Of a stretch of DNA of 64,000 bases, positions 55,361-64,000 are shown one piece after another. Origin of the DNA: Marasmius tenuissimus (Eukaryota; Basidiomycota; Agaricomycetes; Agaricales; Marasmiaceae); NCBI GenBank assembly GCA_029532415.1, contig JAQOTA010000049.1, forward strand, positions 682,001 to 746,000, read 5' to 3'. Numbering within the stretch: the stretch's first letter is position 1; each line of letters starts with the position of its first letter. The notes beneath the pieces are model-generated. The model worked only from the letters and a program-made list of their open reading frames with translations. It did no database searches and was not told the origin of the DNA. A program made the position numbers and the translations under genes.

Positions 55361-57799
55361 TTCGCCCTGGACTTCACCAAAATCTGCAACTTGAGTTTCG
55401 AGACGGCCTGGGAAGAGGCGGTTGTCGTTCGGGACATGGATTCGGAGTAATGACACGTGGAACACGTCGTGGATACCACGCTGTTTCAATCGTGCAGGTA
55501 AATCAACTTTGTACGAATTATTACTGAAGTCCTTCAGGATCTTGTAGGGACCAATGTACTTAGGAACTAATTTCTGTGCGTAACCCTTAGGGAATGAGAT
55601 ATTTTCTGTTGACAAATACACCAGGTCCTGTTCTTTGAACGGAGCGGGGCGTCGACAACGATTGGCATCCCGAGTCTGTTTCACACGAGCATTCAAGATG
55701 CTATCGTGTGCCTGCATGACCGCTTGCTTCATTTTCTGAGCATAGGTACGTATTCCAGGATACTCATTCTTATCAGCTGAGTTCCAGAGAAAGGGACGAG
55801 GGGTACGACCCATGTTCAGGAAGAATGGTGAGAACCCTGTCATATCGGATCGCGCAATGTTAATCGCAAATTCAACAGAAGGTAACTTTAAAACCCAATC
55901 TTTCTGATCAATTGCAACACACTGACGGAGCATTTGCGTGACAGTCCGATTTGCTCGTTCGGTTGAACTGTCCGTTTGGGGATGATACGCACTGGACATT
56001 TTGAGCTTGGTTCCGATTAGATTGTGAAGGTGAGTCCAGAATATACTCGTGAAAAGCGAGTCTCGGTCGCTAATTATTGCTTTGGGTAGACCGTGATGTT
56101 TGTAGACTTCTGCAAATACAAGCTCTGCAACCTGTTTTGCCTTGTACGTGGTGCGACTCGGGATAAGGTGAACCATGCCAGTGAGTAGGCATATAACGAC
56201 AGTGATCATGTCGTATGAACCATTTCGGTCCTTTGATTCCGGTAGGGGACCAACGAAATCCATTCCGATAGCTTCCCATGGATAACTTGGGACTTGAAGA
56301 TTGTTTAGCATACCGTATGGCCGTTGATTGTTCGGTTTGGACCGTTTGCATGTGTGACAAGATTCGCAGAACGCATTCACGTCGCTAACCATCTCTTTCC
56401 ACCACACGTAGTCACGAAGATAATCCAGGGTCTTTTTCGGGCCGAGATGTGCGAGCAGTGAGTGTGCCTCGTCAATGACATGTTCTCGAATGCTGCACCC
56501 GTTAATCATGATCTTTGGAACACAGAGAACCTTCCGATCTTTCAGCTTAAGGTACACCAAGCCTTTATCAACTTCAAAGTTGCGAAAATCTTTTGGTTGG
56601 TCCATGACTTTCTTGAACAGAACATCAGACGAGTAGTGACTCTGAAGTAGGTTTTCTAGATCCAACTTTAGCCTTCCGGCGGCCAGAACAGCAAGTAGAG
56701 AGGCTTCTGCTGAGGCTTGTACCCCATTAGGCGGCGAATCAGCCCTGACTTCCGGAGTTACAGGTGAGTTCTCATTAGCAACTGGTCGCATTTGTTCAGG
56801 TTCAGCTGACCTGTTTGAATTGTCGCCAGGGTCTTGGGTCACGATCGGAGAATTAGACTCTTCAGCGGGAGGGATTTGAGTAGTTTTAGGGTTTTGATGG
56901 GTACTCTCGCCCTCCTTTCGTTCCCGTGGGCCATGAAGAACGAAACGATCACGCATGCGCCGAGCGAATTCTGTACTGGTCTCGGTATGCTTCCCACCAC
57001 TGCGGGTCTTCATTGCAAATAGCTCCGGTACCTTGCAAGAAGCTTCAATGTCGACAAACACAGGCATAGTAATATTATGAGCCAAAAGTACGTCGTTATT
57101 GATCACGTTGTGATAAGTGTACTCACTTCGTGCCCGTACCGTTCCAGGTTGGTCATTTGAGTAGATACGGGATAGGGCATCTGCCATCACATTTTCTGAC
57201 CCCGCGACATATTCCACTCGAAAATCAAATTCCGATATCTTTTCGAGCCAGCGAGCCTGGCGCCCGGATAGATCTTTTTGCTTCAGCAAGTGTATCAGAC
57301 CCTTATGATCAGTAATCCACGTGAAGTTAAGACCTTGGAGAATGTCTCGATGCCGCAGCATGGTTTCAACACCTGCGAGCATCTCAATTTCATGCACTGG
57401 GTAGTTCTGTTGTGCCGAATTAAGCTTGGCAGAGTAGAAAGCAGCCACCCGTGCTTTTCGCCAGTCTTTTCCCTGACAGACGACTCCCGCAACGCCAGTC
57501 TGACAACCATCAGTAACTAACCAAACCGGATCCGAATCTTTGGAGTAATCCAGAGGGACTCGGTGATGGTCTCTCGCGCCCTCCACTAGGCGCTTTATGT
57601 CTTCAAAGGCACGTTGTTCTGTATAGGTCCATCGGAATGAAACAGTATCACCCGTGATAGGGCTGAGTTGGCCCATGGGGATTCTTACACTTGCAATATC
57701 ATCTGCAAGATATCCGACAGTCCCAAGAAACCCTCGTAGTAGGTCACGATTTGTAGGAGTAGGCCATTTCAGAATAGAGTCAACCTTATGCGGATCCAT
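55361..57799 (-). CDS. E2 pol, RNase H-integrase segment, right of the E3 array
   Basis: Begins MDPHKVDSILKW directly after the in-frame TGA and carries the end of RT, RNase H (VTDGCQTG ... ITDHKGLIHLL), a long charged linker, then integrase: HLGPKKTLDYLRDYVWW with CESCHTC, GMDFVGPLPES, ISDRDSLF and DSSTERANR (DDE). It ends with the GPYKIL/FHVSLLR region before being cut by the E3 array after QGE. The chromodomain continues at 30409. Confidence 0.92.
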
Positions 57800-60700
57800 T
57801 CAGATTCCATTGTCATCAATTACACAACCAAGAACCACCATTTCACGTGGGAGGAAGTTCAACTTTTTGGCACTGAGGTAAAGTTTCTCGCGTTTCAAAA
57901 TGTCAATGACGGTCATTACGTGTCGTACATGCTCCTCAAGAGAACTCGAGTAGATCACAATATCATCAAGGTAAACGTCCATCCATCTCCCAATGTGTTC
58001 TGAGAATAGATAATTCATCAGAGACTGATACGTTGCGGGCGCATTACAGTCGCCTTGTTGAATTACAAGACTCACCATATATCCGTCAGGCGTAGTCATG
58101 GCAGTGCGATCAACATGTTCAGGGATGATCCGGATCTGTTCATAGGCATCCTTGCCGTCAATAATTGATCTGTACTTGGCATGAGCAACTCGACGTTTGA
58201 TACCTTCAATGTCTGGCATGGGAGACGACATCTTACGAGTGTTGTCATTGCGTGCCCGAAGATCTACAACAATTCGGAGAGATTGAGTCCCTGGTTTCTT
58301 GATCAACATCATAGGAACTGTATTACCTGAGCTCGTCATCTTCCAATGGCCAGACTTGAGATAAGCATTTCGCTTTTCAGCCCATTGTTCCCGGAACATT
58401 TCAGGACACCTGGATGGTCGCCAAGGGTAGATTTTCAAGGGATCAATGAGAGGAATAGAATGATTGATGGCACGAAGAGGAGGTAATTCAGTTTCTCCAA
58501 CTTCTCGACAGATAGACAGTGCATACCGTGTTAATTCCTGACGCGCAGCCTCTATTCTCTCATCTAATAGATCCATAGCCCTCGAAGAAAGTTGGGAGAC
58601 ATTTGTTCCTTCAATTGGAAGAGCTCGCGGACTGCCAATAATGACCTTGGAGTCGTGAAACCCAACCGTGACTTTGTGCTGGAACAACCACGGGGTACCG
58701 AGAATCAGGTCGTAGCTGGACAGATTGACAATGTCGAAGTAGCGGTGCTCGGAAATGTTCTGATATTCAAATTGAACCTTAACCCCACTGTTGATTTTTG
58801 AGCGAGAGCCTTGAGTTGCGAGTTGAAGAGGTAAGGGTTTCGCTAATTCCATCTTTTTCAGCTTCAGTTGATCAGCAAAGGTTGAGGAAATAAAGTCACC
58901 TAGAGATCCTGTGTCAATGAGAGCACGACCAGGCTCGCCGTTGACACGGACAACAACAACAAGAGGCTTGGGAATTTTGCGTGAGAAATCTTTAGGTAAG
59001 GCAGCATTCCGTTGGACAGCAGGGAACGTGCCCTGTGCAACCTGTACACCATTGACTTCCAATACAACTTCATTGTCAAAGTCCTCATGGCCAAAGAGAA
59101 GACCTAGCAAAGGTCTTTCGGACATATCCCGAAGGAATTCTCGGAGATTCCGATAGCTGTGTGCCAGTTGTTTCTTACACCAGCGTACCAGATCAAAGCG
59201 TCGGATTTTTAGCAGCCTTGGAGGTAAGTCAAGATGCGCGTCTCTGAACCTGTCCCAAATACGATAGATCTCCTTTCCAGCCCGGGTCACAATGAACCGA
59301 CACGAGCCAGGTTCCAGATTGAAGAAGCAATCGCCAGGGTATGGTCCGCCAATATCCAAGCATTTCTCAATGGCTTCGGCATACACGTCACCCATTTCAC
59401 CTGAATTTTCCCATTTCTTGGGGGCAGGTATGTTGTTTCTCTGAGCCCTTTCATAGGCATACCATTCACCAATGCAAAAAGCAGGGTTTTCGAGACTTTC
59501 AACCTCAATATACATCCATTGTGGGAACTCGTCAGAACTGTGCAATACATCCTCATATTCGTGGTCTTCCACACAATACATGGTGTCTGATACTTGAAAG
59601 ACTGAGAACCGACCTAAAGCAGGGTAGCGGGGTAGTATTGGATCACCCGGATAGGGTGCGAGAGTATCAAGTATGAGACGGGCACGAGTCCCAAGGACAT
59701 CACCTATCATATTAGGTGCGTTGTCAGTCTCAAAACCATATTCCTCATGATTCATTTCATTATGAAGCCATTCCGGACAAAATTCACGGCGGGTTTCCCT
59801 CGGAACAAATTCGTAGTCTCGGTATTGAAAAATGTCTGCGAGTTCAATATCGTCCGAAGCCACAGAATCTGAATCAGACTCATCCGTGTCAGACTCACAG
59901 TCTGAGTCGTTATCGGAGACCTCAGAAAAATCTGAGTTACTGACTGTTTGTAGACTTGGCATTGGGGAAGAGACTCGGGATCCCTCTGATTCGCTCTCGG
60001 GGTCCGAGTACTCCTCAATCAAGTCAGATTCCCATTCGGTATCTGAGGTATCAGACAGGGGCTCCCACGCCATCATCCCGAGGCTAAGTTCTGTGATTTC
60101 TTCTGTCGTATCAGCCAACTGACGAAGTTCTTCAGGGTCAAGGATAGGCTCAATATTTGAGATACCAGGGGGTGTATTTCCATTGCCAGAAACAGTCTTT
60201 CCCTGAGGGCATTGACGGCTCATGTGCCCAATTTCGCCACATCTGAAGCATTTTCCCGCCGCACGGTACTCATCCTTCTCTTTATCAGTGAGTTCTCGGC
60301 GCTGGTTACCCTTGCGCGGATTGTGCTGACGGTTATTTGACTTTTTGTAGTCCGATTTTCCGCCCTTGTCACCGTTGGAGGATCCCCGGTTGAAGGCATT
60401 ATTATTCCCAGATGCACGAGAACCATTACCCCTGTTATTACTGGGCTTGTGGTTTGACGAGCCGCCGCCGCCATTGTTGTTAGAGCTAGAATGACTATTT
60501 GCCTTGTCCTTCTTTTTGTTGTTACTGCCCGGATCGGGGCCCGTGTCAACATTCTCAATAATTTCAATCAACTCGGCAGCGCGCGATACCTCGTCGTAAC
60601 TGGATATCTCGGGGTTGAGTTTCTCGCGCCAAAGACCCTTCTGAATCTTTTTGTTGAGTCCAGACCAGAGCTTGTGAACCTTTTCACGCTCATCAATCAG

Positions 60701-62443
60701 TCCGACGGTGTTGAACAAATCATTCAATTCCGCCAGGTAATCCCGAACAGGCTTGTCATTTTGAAATGCACGCTTGAGTTTCTTTCGCTGATCCAAGCGG
60801 TAGGTCAACGGGAAACAATAATTGTACAGATCCGTGAAGAACTGCTGAATTCTCCAGTCAAACGGTGAGTTCGCAACGACACTCAAATAAAATTGATAAG
60901 CACGTCCAGTGAGGTACTTCGAAATCCTAAATACACGGCGGTTTCTAGGTACTCGTCCATCTCGGAGGTATGCCATGGCTTCAGTCACGAATTTGATGAA
61001 CCCACGGACGTCAGCCGTGCCATCATACACCTCCGGAGGAACTGGTTTGAGTAACATGCGGACCCTATGGCGCCTGTGCCGCCCAAATCGGCGGTTTCTT
61101 CGAGAACGGTGATTTCCATAGTCTGAAGAGCTGTCCGAGTCCGACGAGTCAGAACTCGAAGTTTCCGTATCACTCCCGCTGTCAGAAGAATCTGAATCTG
61201 AATCAGAGGAACTCGAAGAGGAGGAGGAGGGGGTTGGAGGATCTGAACGACCCTTTTCTCGTCTTCGGTTTTTACTATCACGGTGAGATTTCTTGGACGG
61301 CGTAAGCAATTTAGCCAGATGGTTGGTAGGAGCAATCAACTCACTTGGGCGAGGAACATGGTCAGTCTCGTATCGCACACGAGCACTGTCACCCAGTTTC
61401 TTGCGAGGTTTTTCCTGGACTAAATCACGGATGTGATTACCAACAAGATCGGAAAGGGCTTCTGAAGGAGCACGTCCTTGACCACGGCGTGCTTGTTCAC
61501 GCTCGCGAGAACGCTCCTTGGAACGCTTACGGCGTACCTTATCTCGGGCAATTCGGCCCTCAGACTTGGGTCTTCTTGCAGGCTGTTCAGCCTCGCTGTC
61601 AGAAGATGAACTCGGGTTCTCGAGTTCCTTTCGCGGCTTAGCCTTTGAGTACCTGGCAAGCTCAGCTTTCTGTCTTTCGACATTGAGTTCATGCTCAGGG
61701 ACTTTTGCAGCACCCCAATTACGGGGGTCAACAGCCTTTCCCTTGCCCTTGGAGGTAGAGGGTTCAGGGTCGGGTTCCGAATCAGAAGACGAGGATTCAT
61801 TTCCATCGTCCTCACTGCCATCAGCAGTGTCGACCATGCCCATGCGGTTCCGAACCCGAGCTCGCTCGGATTCGGACATAGACAATTCAGCTTGGCGAAC
61901 CGCCGTAAGCTGATCCTCAGTCAGAACGTAACGGTTCTGGTTGTGCACACGATCAGAGGAATGAGAATAATTTTTATTCATATTATCGCGACTGACACTC
62001 CTACGTCTAGGAGGTACGGTAGACCATGGGCGGGTTTCCCGCTCATTGTCGTCCGAATCGTTCGCATTTGCGACACGGTTTTGACGGCGTGGTGGTCCAT
62101 CATCCTGATTTCCCGTACCCTGGTCATCACGAACCAGGGCCGCCTCGGTGTCAGACTCAGAGTCCTGCTCAGAGTCGGTACCCGAGGGAACACCGTGACC
62201 ATCGCCGCTGTTGCCAACGACGAGACCAGGTGCGCGTACTCCGGGTGAGGAAGCACGGCTTGCAGATGGGAAAGCAGAAAGAGAAGAGTTGAGAGACTCA
62301 CCATTATTTTCCGCAGCAGGGTGCTGTTCAGCGACTACGCTGCCCGTGGTCTGGGTATCAGTGGTGGTTGGAGCAGTTTGGATGCCGCCATTGCCACGTC
62401 CACGGAGGTTGTAACGAGTATTGGTGACTGTTGTAGTTGACAT
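57800..62443 (-). CDS. E2 gag-protease-RT polyprotein, ending at a premature TGA
   Basis: About 1,547 codons from ATG 62441-62443 (MSTTTVTNTRYNLRGRGNGG) to TGA 57800-57802. The N-terminus has Ser/Asp/Arg-rich low complexity, then a capsid-like region (YDGTADVRGFIKFVTEAM), a CCHC knuckle (CFRCGEIGHMSRQC, near residue 731), a long acidic region, protease (ALIDTGSLGDFIS) and RT with YLDD near 1491-1494. Gag and pol are fused in one frame, unlike E1 and E3. The stop falls in GI-stop-MDPHKV, where RT of this family has Arg; CGA to TGA is a CpG transition. The frame is also open upstream into the LTR, but that start would be a GTG. Confidence 0.9.
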   Translation of the reverse strand: MSTTTVTNTRYNLRGRGNGGIQTAPTTTDTQTTGSVVAEQHPAAENNGESLNSSLSAFPSASRASSPGVRAPGLVVGNSGDGHGVPSGTDSEQDSESDTEAALVRDDQGTGNQDDGPPRRQNRVANANDSDDNERETRPWSTVPPRRRSVSRDNMNKNYSHSSDRVHNQNRYVLTEDQLTAVRQAELSMSESERARVRNRMGMVDTADGSEDDGNESSSSDSEPDPEPSTSKGKGKAVDPRNWGAAKVPEHELNVERQKAELARYSKAKPRKELENPSSSSDSEAEQPARRPKSEGRIARDKVRRKRSKERSREREQARRGQGRAPSEALSDLVGNHIRDLVQEKPRKKLGDSARVRYETDHVPRPSELIAPTNHLAKLLTPSKKSHRDSKNRRREKGRSDPPTPSSSSSSSSDSDSDSSDSGSDTETSSSDSSDSDSSSDYGNHRSRRNRRFGRHRRHRVRMLLKPVPPEVYDGTADVRGFIKFVTEAMAYLRDGRVPRNRRVFRISKYLTGRAYQFYLSVVANSPFDWRIQQFFTDLYNYCFPLTYRLDQRKKLKRAFQNDKPVRDYLAELNDLFNTVGLIDEREKVHKLWSGLNKKIQKGLWREKLNPEISSYDEVSRAAELIEIIENVDTGPDPGSNNKKKDKANSHSSSNNNGGGGSSNHKPSNNRGNGSRASGNNNAFNRGSSNGDKGGKSDYKKSNNRQHNPRKGNQRRELTDKEKDEYRAAGKCFRCGEIGHMSRQCPQGKTVSGNGNTPPGISNIEPILDPEELRQLADTTEEITELSLGMMAWEPLSDTSDTEWESDLIEEYSDPESESEGSRVSSPMPSLQTVSNSDFSEVSDNDSDCESDTDESDSDSVASDDIELADIFQYRDYEFVPRETRREFCPEWLHNEMNHEEYGFETDNAPNMIGDVLGTRARLILDTLAPYPGDPILPRYPALGRFSVFQVSDTMYCVEDHEYEDVLHSSDEFPQWMYIEVESLENPAFCIGEWYAYERAQRNNIPAPKKWENSGEMGDVYAEAIEKCLDIGGPYPGDCFFNLEPGSCRFIVTRAGKEIYRIWDRFRDAHLDLPPRLLKIRRFDLVRWCKKQLAHSYRNLREFLRDMSERPLLGLLFGHEDFDNEVVLEVNGVQVAQGTFPAVQRNAALPKDFSRKIPKPLVVVVRVNGEPGRALIDTGSLGDFISSTFADQLKLKKMELAKPLPLQLATQGSRSKINSGVKVQFEYQNISEHRYFDIVNLSSYDLILGTPWLFQHKVTVGFHDSKVIIGSPRALPIEGTNVSQLSSRAMDLLDERIEAARQELTRYALSICREVGETELPPLRAINHSIPLIDPLKIYPWRPSRCPEMFREQWAEKRNAYLKSGHWKMTSSGNTVPMMLIKKPGTQSLRIVVDLRARNDNTRKMSSPMPDIEGIKRRVAHAKYRSIIDGKDAYEQIRIIPEHVDRTAMTTPDGYMVSLVIQQGDCNAPATYQSLMNYLFSEHIGRWMDVYLDDIVIYSSSLEEHVRHVMTVIDILKREKLYLSAKKLNFLPREMVVLGCVIDDNGI

Positions 62444-62620
62444 AGTGAACCAGAGAAGGATATAGGGAAAAGCAGAGACAGAGGGAATTGTCGTTGTCGA
62501 GGGTGGGCGGTCCTTGTTGATCAGACGAGGAAGTATCCGAGCCGTCGACGACGTCGAGAGGTTTTTTAGAGATAAGCTAGAGCAGAGAGTTTCTGTCGAA
62601 GTGGTTGAGGGTAAAAAATA
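62444..62620 (-). other. E2 leader between 5' LTR and gag-pol start
   Basis: About 177 bp. No tRNA-type TGG primer site abuts the LTR (minus strand TATTTTTTACCCTC), and no complement to it was found in the LTR, so the priming mode is unclear. Confidence 0.5.
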
Positions 62621-62853
62621 TGTAGCACCGACGGGTAGAACCACGACGGTAGCACACGAGAGGGGGAGAGAGTCGCTCGAGTTACCGGGATAACCACTGG
62701 GATTCCAAGAGAGACTACTAAAGATAACGAGCGTCGGCTTTATATATGGGAGAGAAACAGGCTAGGATATAAAAGGTAATGAGCGTGGGGTTTGGGTTAG
62801 GGAAGCTGTAGGTAAACAAAGAGTAAACAACGCGAGAGAGTCCGTTCGTCACA
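62621..62853 (-). repeat. E2 5' LTR (233 bp)
   Basis: Identical by eye to 25398-25630. Minus-strand TATATAAAG at 62738-62746 is a likely TATA box. The tgaaa duplication follows at 62854-62858. Confidence 0.92.
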
Positions 62854-62945
62854 TGAAACTTCCGGCAATTATCACACTGTTGGATTGTGACACTGGAGAT
62901 GAAGAGTCGCAAAGCGATATCTTAGTAGCCTCGCGGAGATATTGA
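62854..62945 (+). pseudogene. split host gene, 3' part
   Basis: After the duplicated tgaaa the frame of the last exon left of 25398 continues as LPAIITLLDCDTGDEESQSD and ends RRY-TGA (62943-62945). The matching frame on both sides shows that the gene was intact before the E2 insertion. Confidence 0.7.
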
Positions 62946-63749
62946 CTTCCCTATTCTTTTAAGCTGCTACCCATGTAAAGGTTCATACTTCTTGTGTTTG
63001 AATAAACCTGTTATTGGCCAAGTTCCTTGTATCGTGAAATCAACATAGTTCAATCGATGATACGATGCCCACATAATCATACGAGCTCTGAAGGTACGTT
63101 GCATACTTCATACTTATTTCAAGTACGACCCGTGATCCAAATTGAGCTTACGAAAATTGCATCGCAAGAAACATTGTGAGGGCACCAAGCATTTTTGTAG
63201 CATTGAGCAGTGGGAGGAAGAAGGATCCTGGTCCAAGGACAAGTGATCGGGAGGGTCAGCCTTGAGCTTGAGTTGCGGCGGACGCGTGTGCGGGTAAATT
63301 ATCGAAAAGGAGAGGTACGGAGTAACGAGGGGAAGAGCGTCTATATGGCCACGAGAGATCGAAAGGAAGGTGTGATGTGTTAATGGGTGGGGGAAACGCT
63401 ACACACATAGTTGGAATCGGTGATGTGTTTATAGGAAGGGAAAGGGGAGGAGGGATGAGATCGTGCAATTTATAATTATACACTTGTGGATTCGTAGGCG
63501 ATGAAAGAGAGAGTAGATAGGACAGCGAGGGCGAAAACAAAAGACTGGAGGAAAGAAAGGATAGGATGCGTCAACAACAAAGAAAACACGGAAAAAGAAA
63601 ACACGACTATTCAAGAAACAAAACGCGACTGGGCCATCAGCCGAAAGGAAACTACGATCGGAAACCAATAATGATATGAAACTAAACCTTCCACCGCATC
63701 GTCCGTTAAACGACAAAGAGAAATCGTATCTTCCTCGTTGATCTGATGA
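62946..63749. other. intergenic, with AATAAA at 63001
   Basis: AATAAA at 63001-63006, 56 nt past the stop of the split gene, could be its polyadenylation signal. The rest shows no supported gene; it is 3' flank for both neighbouring genes. Confidence 0.45.
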
Positions 63750-64000
63750 TCAGAGGTTGAGAATCAATTTTGGTGGACCATCTTCTGAGACCAACACTCC
63801 TCGATTTTCGGGTGGTGGTAAACTCGACTTCCTACCCTTCACCGAGGATTCCCTACCCATGGCAGGGTCAGCACCAGTAGCTGCGACGTTAATCGCACTT
63901 CTCGTGAGCGGGGTGTCCATTGGCGTGGAGGGTACTGAGTCATCCGACATCATCCTCTGATGTAACGACTGGTCACCGTATATGGAGGGTGGCGAGGCAT
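63750..64000 (-). CDS. C-terminal end of an unidentified gene, cut by window edge
   Basis: Minus-strand frame open from the right edge to TGA 63750-63752, ending PPKLILNL. It includes SDDSVPSTPMDTPLTRSAIN and GRKSSLPPPENR, a Ser/Pro-rich, probably disordered tail. An internal Met pair at 63953 is unlikely to be the start because the frame is open upstream (YGDQSLHQR). The family cannot be told from this end. Confidence 0.5.
   Translation of the reverse strand, partial: ASPPSIYGDQSLHQRMMSDDSVPSTPMDTPLTRSAINVAATGADPAMGRESSVKGRKSSLPPPENRGVLVSEDGPPKLILNL

Larger units (their letters stand above)
25398..62853 (-). mobile_element. Ty3/gypsy chromovirus E2, about 9 kb, split by two later insertions
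   Basis: Bounded by 233-bp LTRs identical by eye and by tgaaa on both sides. Coding runs right to left: gag-pol 62443-57800, pol continuing 57799-55361, then 30414-29782 and 26305-25662. The gaps are the E3 array (30415-55360, duplication ttcgc) and a mariner-type element (26308-29781, duplication TA). Removing both leaves one continuous pol frame apart from a single TGA at 57800-57802. Identical LTRs imply a young insertion, so both nested insertions are younger still. Confidence 0.92.

Noticed and set aside
63256..63716. Hydrophobic minus-strand open frames near the right edge
   Set aside because: Short, biased composition, no motifs or splice support; treated as intergenic.

Overview
The window looks like chromosomal DNA of a filamentous basidiomycete, most likely an Agaricomycete. 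Genes carry many short GT-AG introns (about 50-60 bp) and very small exons. There is a secreted heme-thiolate peroxygenase, a tandem family of fungal multi-pass membrane proteins, and several Ty3/gypsy chromoviruses. All assignments come from reading the sequence; no database search was possible.

Left part (1-24517). A Ty3/gypsy element (E1, minus strand) fills 1-5197 and runs off the left edge; only its 5' LTR (4894-5197) is visible. Host genes follow: a short-type unspecific peroxygenase (5774-6811, +, 4 exons), a short-chain dehydrogenase (7264-8921, -, 13 exons), a kinesin of about 2,059 aa (9469-16207, -, 9 exons), and three tandem paralogues of a membrane-protein family on the minus strand (17455-19182 and 20601-22293 intact; 22697-23746 decayed).

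Right part (24518-62945) is a nest of insertions. A plus-strand host gene (24518-25397, resuming at 62854-62945) is split by one Ty3/gypsy element (E2, minus). E2 has apparently identical 233-bp LTRs at 25398-25630 and 62621-62853 and a tgaaa target duplication. E2 pol is itself split in frame twice. The first interruption is a Tc1/mariner-type DNA transposon (26308-29781, TA duplication) carrying a DD34E transposase and an antisense second gene. The second is a 25-kb tandem array of a third Ty3/gypsy element, E3 (30415-55360, single ttcgc duplication), arranged LTR-unit-LTR-unit-LTR-unit-LTR with four 714-bp LTRs and three nearly identical 7.36-kb internal regions.

Each E3 unit carries gag, a chromodomain pol joined to gag by a predicted -1 frameshift site with a 12-bp hairpin, and on the opposite strand a spliced gene for a 359-aa protein with a Zn2Cys6-like cysteine cluster. 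E1 and E3 both show the signature of Tf1-type self-priming: the sequence just inside the 5' LTR is complementary to a segment about 30 nt downstream of the LTR TATA box. All three E3 units share two nonsense codons in integrase, so the amplified copy was already defective.

The far right holds the 3' flank of the split gene and the C-terminal end of another minus-strand gene running off the edge.
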